Part shown: positions 56,400 to 64,000 of the stretch, one piece after another | Numbering within the stretch: the stretch's first letter is position 1 | How the letters are laid out: each line of letters starts with the position of its first letter | NCBI GenBank assembly: GCA_932294295.1 | Contig: OW028576.1 | Span: 30,621,247-30,685,246 of the forward strand | DNA length: 64,000 nt | Reading direction: 5' to 3' | Source: Alitta virens | Taxonomy: Eukaryota > Annelida > Polychaeta > Phyllodocida > Nereididae | Program-made: the position numbers and the translations under genes | The notes under the pieces: model-generated | The model's input: the letters and a program-made list of their open reading frames with translations, nothing else | The model's database searches: none | What the model was told of the DNA's origin: nothing

Positions 56400-56412
56400 A
56401 GGTCAAAGGTCA
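56400..56412 (+). promoter_or_regulatory. Perfect DR1 element
   Basis: AGGTCA-A-AGGTCA, the HNF4/RXR-type consensus, preceded within 35 bp by two more imperfect half-sites (ACAGGTCAAAG, ATAGGTCGAAG). Confidence 0.4.
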
Positions 56413-56576
56413 CTCAATCAATTCAGTGCAGCAGAAGGTGGTATTGAACTGGTAGGCAATGGTAGGAATTCATTATTTTAGGAAAGGACTATGAATTATT
56501 TTGTTGTTGTTGCCAAGTTTAATATTATATTGTCCGTTAGTTATTGTATTGGTTTTCAACATAATTTATAGGCATC

Positions 56577-56873
56577 CTTATAAGGCATCCGCCAATTCCA
56601 TGTTGGCCAGCTCCGCTGAAGGTCCTTGGTTCGATCCCAGGCCCGGGCACTCTTCATGAGCTACATCCCAGCTGGATGTCGATCGCACGAGATGTTAAAT
56701 TGGCGGTGCCTTGTACTCGGTGTCTATGCTGAGGCAAGTAAAAGATCCCGCCCATGGTGTAAATGTGTAACATGGTGTGGACTCCAATCCTTATCATCTC
56801 ATCATTACATCTGCCTCTGGCAGCTGGTCATATAAGCTTACTAAGCTTCAGACTCAGTACCATTGAGACATAG
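56577..56873 (+). mobile_element. SINE family A, nearly full length
   Basis: Box B GGTTCGATCCCAGG, then CTTCATGAGCTACATCCCAG and the full body to TACCATTGAGACAT. Confidence 0.88.
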
Positions 56874-57116
56874 ACAGTTGTTTTAATTAGAGGGGGTCTT
56901 AATTGTGAAAAAGAAATTAATAGTAGCCATATTTGTGGAGGTCCTACCTAAGAGTGAAGGGGTCTTCCTATGAAACAGTCTTCAATGTGAGATTGCTTTA
57001 AATCTGTAGTTTTCCTGTTCAAAGGAGCCTCAGATAATATCAGATGATTTGGTGACCAAATTATTTCCGTTGTTTTAGTGTTTAATATTATGTAACAAGT
57101 TCTAGAGCACAAACAG

Positions 57117-57410
57117 CTTCCCTAGCTCCACTGAAGCTCCTGGGTCCTGGGTTCAAATCAATGTTCTAGCACTCTTCATCAAGTTCATGAGCCACATCTC
57201 AACCATTTGTCAACCTCATGAGATGTTTAATTAGGCCTAGTGGTGCCTTGTTCTCGTTGTCTATGCTGAGGCAAGTAAAAGACCCCACACATGGGGGGGG
57301 GGATAAGTGTGTAGCATTATGCGGACTCCCCGCAGCCTTATCATTTCATCATTACGTATCCCTCTGGCAGTAGGTCATATAAGTAGACTAAGCTTCAGGC
57401 CAGAACATTG
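57117..57410 (+). mobile_element. SINE family A, diverged
   Basis: Box B is decayed (GGGTTCAAATCAATG). The body is recognisable from GAGCCACATCTCA to TAAGCTTCAGGCCAGAAC. Confidence 0.75.
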
Positions 57411-57475
57411 ATACAATATAATATTTCAAATAAAAATTACCTTAATATTAAGACTATTTTAATAATTCACATGGG

Positions 57476-57619
57476 TACATGGCCAAATGTGCCAAGTGCA
57501 TTTTCCATGCGTTTTGATAAACGAATGCAAAACGCATGCTTCTCGCCTGATTATAAACAGGCGAAAACCATGCGTTTATCCTTCGCATGGATAACGCACG
57601 TGGCATATTTTGCCATGTG
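57476..57619. mobile_element. Palindromic MITE, copy 9
   Basis: TACATGGCCAAATGTGCCAA to CACGTGGCATATTTTGCCAT, with the interior palindrome. Confidence 0.85.
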
Positions 57620-57772
57620 GTCTTATGTGGTTATCTGGACTTTATATTTCTATAAAACTCATCTTTCTTTTTTCTTTCTTTTTTTAAGACAAAAAAAAAA
57701 AGCACCTATAGGACCTAACTTAAGCAAGTCCTTAATGACGACCTACTTAAGTTAATGGAGGTTTCCTGGTTC

Positions 57773-57820
57773 GTCACGTGACGACAGCCCTACTGACCTT
57801 AATTACCGCGATCACGTGAC
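57773..57820. promoter_or_regulatory. Pair of CLEAR-type E-boxes
   Basis: GTCACGTGAC at 57773-57782 and ATCACGTGAC at 57811-57820, with AGTGACGTGTGA about 35 bp further on. The local block (57740-57880) is GC-richer than its surroundings. No gene start was recognised on either side. Confidence 0.4.
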
Positions 57821-58060
57821 AAGGGGATTCTCCGAGGAAGCCTCTTTTTCGGCAGTGACGTGTGATAGTCAGCTCCAAACACCTAAAGGAAATTGGTTTA
57901 GCGATAAGATCAAAACGGTCCCGCGGATGTAGACAGTATGGGTGTGATAAGTCTCCCTGGCGTTGGCGGATGAAGATAATAGGTGCAAAAAGGCCAAATG
58001 GATTAAATAGTGCAGGTGTAAGAAAATTAGCCCACAGAGTGGATCTACTGTAAAAGTAGT

Positions 58061-58272
58061 GGATAGATAGATAGATAGATAGATAGATAGAGAGATAGAC
58101 AGATAGTTAGATAGATAGGTAGTTGGATATATAGGTAGTTGGATAGATATAGATAGATAGATAGATGGATAGACAGACAGATAGACAGTTGGGCAGGTAG
58201 ATAGATAGGCAGACAGATAAACAGATAGATAGATAGATAGTTAGATAGAAAGATAGATAGATAGATAGATAG
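58061..58272 (+). repeat. (GATA)n microsatellite
   Basis: GATA, GACA and GTTA tetranucleotides. Confidence 0.95.
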
Positions 58273-58485
58273 AGGATTACATACTAAAAGGTTGAAGGAT
58301 TTAAATATAGGCTATATGAAGCTTGGTGCCAATTAAACGATGAAGAAATTCAGATTATAGAATTACTGCCAATCATAGCGACATTACAAATTTGTTTTAA
58401 GACCGCCTCACCATTAACTATTAAGAACATTCATATATGAGTCAGCTCTCCTTTTCCCAATATATTTACCTTACTATTAAGACCA

Positions 58486-58486
58486 C

Positions 58487-58521
<35 letters not shown>

Positions 58522-58531
58522 GCTACTACTG

Positions 58532-58584
<53 letters not shown>

Positions 58585-58585
58585 G

Positions 58586-58642
<57 letters not shown>
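58486..58642 (+). repeat. (CTA)n microsatellite
   Basis: Nearly pure CTA with three CTG interruptions. It starts directly after a CTATTAAGACCACC unit. Poly-Tyr and poly-Val ORFs are artefacts. Confidence 0.96.
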
Positions 58643-58849
58643 TTAAATCCATAATTGTTTCACCAAAATTGGTCTTAATAGCGAGAATCTGCTGTACATT
58701 GAACTTGGCGAAGGATTATAGACATGTATAGTTGGCAAATATAAACAGGATGGCAAGGTTATAGCGTAAACTGAACTTGGCTGGAGATTATATTTATATT
58801 TGGCCAAGTAAGCAGATCTATATATAGCCAGATATGTTGAATTGTGTGT

Positions 58850-59037
58850 GTGTGATTAGGGCTTTACGTCCTGTATTTCTGCACCAGTTGGGCTAATTAG
58901 GACAGGCAGAGACCATGGCAATGAGACGAAGGATGAAACAGCCATCCAACTTAGGCTCGACCGGGAATCGAACCCGGGACCCAGTGGTTGGAAGCCCAGA
59001 GCGCTACATCTGAGCTAGGCCCCCCCCCCCCCCGCCC
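58850..59037 (-). mobile_element. SINE family B, reverse, with intact box B
   Basis: GTCCTGTATTTCTGCACC through TCGACCGGGAATCGAACCCG to a C-tract. It is flanked by ATATGTTGAATTGT at 58827 and 59040, a likely 14-15-bp target duplication, so this is a fairly young copy. Confidence 0.88.
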
Positions 59038-59129
59038 TAGATATGTTGAATTGTATTGAACCTTATTTATTTAGAGTGGATAGCGCACAGATATATAAAT
59101 ATATGTTTTCTAATGACATAAAACTAGCA

Positions 59130-59410
59130 GCTGAGTGGCCTAGTGGTTAAGGCATAAGGCAGCTCCTCTGAAGGTCCTGGGTTCAAAATTCAAATCCCAG
59201 CCCAGGCACTCTTCATGAGCTACATCTCAGCAGCTGGATGTCGATCGCATGAGATGTAAAATTTGAGTTGCCTTGTACTCGGTGACTATGCTGAGGCAAG
59301 TAAAAGACCCCACTCATGGGGTAAATGCGTAACATGGTGTGGACTCCAAGCAGCCTCATCATCTCATCATAACGTGGCCTCTAACACCAGTAACAGCTGA
59401 CTTTTAAACC
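59130..59410 (+). mobile_element. SINE family A
   Basis: GAGTGGCCTAGTGGTTAAGG (box A), then CAAATCCCAGCCCAGGC and the full body. Box B is disrupted by a short duplication (TTCAAAATTCAAATCC). Confidence 0.87.
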
Positions 59411-59460
59411 GAAGCACAAGATAAGATAGATTCAGTCATTACTGTACAAATGTTTTATAG

Positions 59461-59461
59461 T

Positions 59462-59502
<41 letters not shown>

Positions 59503-59642
59503 ATAGATAGGAAGATAGATAGATAGATTGATAGATAGTTAGATAGATAGGAAGATAGATAGATAGATTGATAGATAGTTAGATAGATAGGAAGATAGAT
59601 AGGTAGGTAGGCGGTTAGATAGATAGATAGACAGATAGATAG
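59461..59642 (+). repeat. (GATA)n with ~57-bp higher-order unit
   Basis: GATA run containing GGAAGATAGATAGATAGATT and ATAGTTAGATAGATAG repeated in register. Confidence 0.94.
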
Positions 59643-60330
59643 AAGGTAGATGTGGAAAGTGCAACCCTCTAAGGCAAGTTCTTGCCACTATCGAGGATTG
59701 ATTGATGAGGTGAGAGAGAGGAGTCCATCCATGTCACACATTTACGCCATGGGTGGGATCTTATACTTGCCTGAAGTACAACAAATCCGAAGTGCGGAAA
59801 ACTGGCATTTCTTTGTAAACTATGTTATACAGACATAAAGACAGACAAATAAAGACAAAATGCAACAGACAAATTACACTTCAACTGAAAACAAATTAAC
59901 AAGACGTTTGATTCATCCTCACAACACACGGGCTAATTATCTCAGCCCCAGACAAAAGATGTCTCTCTCAAATGATGAATTCAATCAATGACTTCTGACC
60001 ATGGCATTTCAAAGGGACTTAAATCAGCTCCATCAATCAAATTGTCTTGAAGGAAGAACATTCCCTTTTGAAGCTGAAAATGATGTGTCTGGAGAAATGA
60101 TCAATGGAGTCTTTAATAGACAAATATATTGAATCATGGCATTTGACATGGCAGTGATCAATCTTTCAAGAAGGAGAAGAAAAGATCTCTGTCTTGGGAT
60201 GATTATGGAAATTACAAATAGAATCACTGTTATATTCTGAGCGATTGGGATGTTGTAAAAATGGATTATTACATCAATTTAATTAATGTGTGAGTTTTCT
60301 TGGAGCTATTTAGCTAGATAATAGATAGGA

Positions 60331-60413
<83 letters not shown>

Positions 60414-60440
60414 TACTACTTACTACTACTACTACTACTA

Positions 60441-60483
<43 letters not shown>

Positions 60484-60510
60484 TACTACTTACTACTACT
60501 ACTACTACTA

Positions 60511-60589
<79 letters not shown>

Positions 60590-60690
60590 TACTACTTACT
60601 ACTACTACTACTACCACAGATACTATTACTACTGCTACTACTACTGCTACTACTGCCACCACTACTACTTACTACTACTACTACTACTAA
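60331..60690 (+). repeat. (CTA)n with ~60-bp higher-order unit
   Basis: CTA run broken periodically by CCACCACTACTACTTACTAC, giving about five higher-order units. Confidence 0.95.
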
Positions 60691-60716
60691 TACTATTTAT
60701 AAAACTAATCATTTGC

Positions 60717-61100
60717 CTACAATTGGCAGAAGTGTTGTTCAGTCCAGTAAGAGACTGCGGACTAATTTACCAAGTCGTCTAAGTATCTTACTAGTTGTTT
60801 TAAATAAACCCCTAGTAGCGTTAAAAGATCTCCTGTGGTAGTGTTAAATAGTGCGTAATACCTCCTTATTTAGCCAGGGTCATGTCAACATAATTTTAGC
60901 ATTGATCTCATAGGTGGAGTTAAATTTCTCCCTAGTATAATGTTAATTACCTTCCCAGTAGTGTTAAATACCACCAAGTAGTGTCTTAACTCCCTAGTAC
61001 CTATCTCTAGCTTAGCTTGTAAGCCTACAATTGGCAAAAGTGTTGCTCAGTCCTTTAAGAGACTGCTATTCAATTTACCAAGTCCTGTGAGCCTTACTAA
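60717..61100. repeat. Diverged ~75-bp direct repeat, 308 bp apart
   Basis: CCTACAATTGGCAGAAGTGT...AATTTACCAAGTC at 60717 recurs at 61025 with about 80% identity. Confidence 0.75.
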
Positions 61101-61516
61101 GGGACTTAGTGGGCTACAGGGGGCTGACATTTTCCAGATTACCTTTCTTCTTAAAATGAATGGCTGTTACACAGATAAGGAGGTTCTGCTAAAGTACATT
61201 GGAGATAGGCCAGGAGCTGTCAGGGTTTTAAGCAAATTGCTCTGTTTTCTAAACGAGGATAGCAATAGAAGGACGAAATAAAAAGGTCGCGAGACGGTTA
61301 AACGAGCGAAGGGAAGTGGGGCGGACTATTAAAGGGTAGAGTTGAAGGTTGCCTGTGTCAGGGTGTTATGGTGTCATAGCATGGTGGTGTTACTGTGTCA
61401 TGGTGTCAGGTGGGGTGTGTCATTGTGTCAAGATGTTACCATGTCATATTCACAGCTGACATGCCACCACGGTCCGGCGTCGGACGATATTGACCTGATG
61501 TTAAATAACGTTCAAT

Positions 61517-61680
61517 GTCTGGATGCCACTGGGTCTGAAGCTTAGTCAGGTTATATGACCAGCTGCCAGAGTCAGACGTTATGATAAGATGATAAAGTGT
61601 GGTCTTTCACTTGCCTCAGCATAGAGCCCCAGTACAAGGCAACTCCCTTTAAACATCTCATGCGATCGACAAGGGTGTAA
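61517..61680 (-). mobile_element. SINE family A, reverse, partial
   Basis: TGTCTGGATGCCACTGGGTC to CATCTCATGCGATCGACA. Confidence 0.75.
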
Positions 61681-61689
61681 TTGGGTTTC

Positions 61690-63120
61690 ATGACAAGAGA
61701 CACTGTTATAAAACTGCTATTAGTCTGTCACATTGACATTCATATGTCACATTGTCACTGTGTGATATCCATACAGTCATGGTGCTTCAGTGCCATATTA
61801 TATGGTGTCAGTTAGTCAGCTACATGTCATGGTGTCAATGTGTCAGAATATATCAGTGTATGTTACATTATTCATGCTGAGTCATGGCATTCTTGCATTA
61901 TTATGTCTTTGCATAATGATTGTAGTGTCATTGTGTCATATTCAAAGTGTCACAGTAATAAGTCACAGGTTAGTTCACCTTTTTAAATTTTCTAAACTCA
62001 AAATGTCGAATAAAGATAATGCTTATTAATTATAAACCCTGTCACATTTTGAAATTTCATTTTGGCAATCTGATGCCTCGCATCTGTGACCCATTCTGAA
62101 AATGTCTTTTTTTCATTCTTTGCCCAACACATCAGCACACATCACGTTTTGATTTCTTCACCAAAATGTTCATCCATTTCGAAATGGCCATCTGTGTTCA
62201 TATTTGATTCCGCGTTAAAGCGCCCCAAGTGGTGTTTTCAGAAAAACAATTCCTCTGCGTTGGGTTCATAACTTCCGGAACAGTTGTTTGATCTTCAAAA
62301 CGAACGGAAATCGAACGTTTTTATTTTTCCGTTTTTCACTTTTTTTCACACAGCACCTTGAATATTCAATAAAAGCCGAATGTTTTGAAGAGGCTTCGGT
62401 TCTGTTTCTTTTCTAAAAAGTGATTTATTTCAAGCTCCAGACATAATTTGTTTTCTCTATTTTTACGTTTTGGTTTTACCTGTCATTTTCTATCTTGGAA
62501 CATTTTCAAAAGAAATGAGAAATCGCCTACTATGTCAATTTGTGTGGGAGTTGAATACATCAGAAACTCACTATTAAGACTACGTTTAAGATGAATTGCC
62601 CTTAATGGTGAGGTGGTCTTAATAGTTAGGTGGACCTATATTTAGTTTCATTGCATTAAATAATGTTTAACACTTAAGGGTATTTCTAATATTTTCATAA
62701 AGTATAACATGAACTTTCGCCATTTTCCAGTTTTCATCTACCAGGTGATTTTGACAAATTTTTGTAGGGCTGATTCCAAATCTGAATTTCTCTATTACAT
62801 TAACATTTTGAGTTATTTATAAAAATCTGCAAGTTTGCAACACTCTCCATCACTTAGACTAAAAGGAACATGCATATGTAACCAAAGAATTATAAATAAA
62901 TCACTCCCGCTAGGCGAAGTTCCTGGAATAGCCAACCTTTGATCTCAAAGCCAAATCAATTTAGCTGAGAACATAAACACATGAATTCCAACATACCAGA
63001 AATATGCTGACATGTATAAATGTCATTTTATGGGAGCTAGAACGAATAAAATTGCACTGCAATATTATCTAGTAGAGCCACACCTACATAGTACTTCTGT
63101 GTGGGGCATATTTAGGCTGC
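61690..63120. other. No gene recognised
   Basis: A loose TGTCA/GTGTCAT word repeat at 61680-61960, otherwise AT-rich. One 17-bp motif pair (GAGGTGGTCTTAATAGT) near 62600. Confidence 0.4.
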
Positions 63121-63131
63121 CATTGAATTTA

Positions 63132-63214
63132 ATATTTTGTTATTATGACAGGTACAGAAGTCTATATAGATCAACTCTATATAGACTTCTGTACCTGTCA
63201 TAATAACAAAATAT
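63132..63214. other. Perfect 39-bp-arm hairpin, 5-nt loop
   Basis: Arms 63132-63170 and 63176-63214 are exact reverse complements (core ATTATGACAGGTACAGAAGT). Loop TCAAC. Confidence 0.95.
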
Positions 63215-63398
63215 ACAGTTTATTATAACTCATAAATGACCGAAGTCTCAATCTAAAAATATTATCTTTTCAGCTGTTACACTCAATATAGGATATTCAA
63301 TATACCAAAAATATTGTATCGAGTTTAATATTTATATTTTATGTTGGCTTTTTTAATATTTATTTTAGCTCGATGTCTGCTTTAATGGGATATTTTAT

Positions 63399-63525
63399 TG
63401 GTTGGTGCCTTGCCCTTAGTGTCTATACTGAGCCAAGTTACAGACCCCACCCATAGGGTAAATGTGTAACATGGTGTTGACTCCAAGCCTTATTAGCTCA
63501 TCATTACTTCTGCTTCTGTCATGTA
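63399..63525 (+). mobile_element. SINE family A 3' fragment
   Basis: GTGCCTTGCCCTTAGTGTCT to CATTACTTCTGCTTCTG. Confidence 0.7.
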
Positions 63526-63680
63526 ATTATGAAATATTTACGTTGAGTAGACATTTTCACAATTTTTTCCTAAATTTAAATATTGATTTATCTAATAAAG
63601 TTATAATTTTATTTATCAATATTTTATTTTTGTAAAACTTAATTTACAAAAATACATGTTAGGATAGATGGAGTACTTAC

Positions 63681-63724
63681 CAAAGTCTTAATGCATAATT
63701 TCAGTGAAAATGAATAGCTCTTAC
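63681..63724 (-). other. Candidate 44-nt micro-exon or recursive-splice site
   Basis: A long T-rich tract on the minus strand ends ATCTTCCAG and is followed at once by GTAAGAG, then 44 nt later by a consensus donor TTG|GTAAGT. One frame is open through it (with two leading bases, K-S-Y-S-F-S-L-K-L) and ends on a codon boundary, matching phase 0 at 38233. Its strong pyrimidine tract and AG|GTAAG core also fit a recursive-splicing ratchet point. The two elements together add 78 nt, which preserves frame. Confidence 0.5.
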
Positions 63725-64000
63725 CTGGAAGATAAAAGAAAAAAAAATTGATTAATAAACAATTACAAACGAAATATATTCTATGAGCTTTTTTTTTTTT
63801 TTTAAGCAATATTCATCTAAAACTTCGCCTGATTTACAATTAAATACATCAAAATAAATCATTTTAAAGTTAAAAAAAAATTATGACATTGAAAAACTCT
63901 ATTCCGCGACAAAATCGTTTCTAAACTTTCTTTTTATTGAAATAGAGCAATTTGTGAAATACCAGATTTTTCTCCTTAATAGACAGAGCTCCCTTAAATG

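Noticed and set aside
61087..61281. 64-codon plus-strand ORF near the 60.7/61.0-kb direct repeat
   Set aside because: It overlaps the diverged repeat and matches nothing recognisable. Length is within chance expectation.

Overview
The window is AT-rich, gene-poor eukaryotic DNA, almost certainly from an invertebrate animal and probably a marine one. The signs are short exons with GT-AG borders in kilobase-scale introns, two tRNA-headed SINE families, a palindromic MITE family, dispersed ~119-bp satellite units, and GATA/CTAT and TAG microsatellites. There is no bacterial-style coding density. I cannot name the species from the sequence, and nearly all long ORFs are read-through of simple repeats.

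The only gene I can support is on the minus strand. Six phase-compatible exons between 16997 and 3432 (16887-16997, 8023-8123, 5661-5809, 4859-4988, 4104-4243, 3432-3548) join into about 250 residues. These match the two thioredoxin-like domains of a quiescin sulfhydryl oxidase (QSOX)-type protein. The C-terminal helical and Erv/ALR (FAD) domains would lie before position 1, and the 5' end probably lies beyond 64000. The first thioredoxin fold reads KGPC where a QSOX has CGHC, so this may be a redox-altered paralogue. Two more minus-strand signals lie upstream, at 38200-38233 (duplicated at 44059-44092) and 63681-63724. Each is a CAG|GTAAG junction followed 34 or 44 nt later by a good donor. 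They are either micro-exons coding a hydrophobic leader or recursive-splicing ratchet points in a very long intron.

Layout: 1-3430, satellite, SINE and MITE copies and a 19-bp minisatellite. 3432-16997, QSOX-like exons with repeat-filled introns. 17000-37380, intron or intergenic DNA with SINEs, MITEs, a 107-bp array, a ~125-bp array, an inverted ~285-bp pair (19.76-20.05 and 22.11-22.40 kb) and a SINE hairpin at 34.2 kb. 37382-49051, a 5.81-kb segment present twice in tandem, apparently identical, with a 48-bp junction made of pieces found near 32.6-32.8 kb. 49050-64000, nested SINEs, a nuclear-receptor half-site cluster (50.06-50.28 kb), arrays of a 17-bp 'TTAAGACCACCTCACTA' unit, 5-bp minisatellites, CTA and GATA microsatellites, a CACGTG pair at 57.8 kb and a perfect hairpin at 63.1 kb.

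The main points for a second look are the degenerate QSOX active site with the micro-exon/ratchet sites, the templated junction of the tandem duplication, and the regulatory-site clusters inside the long putative intron.
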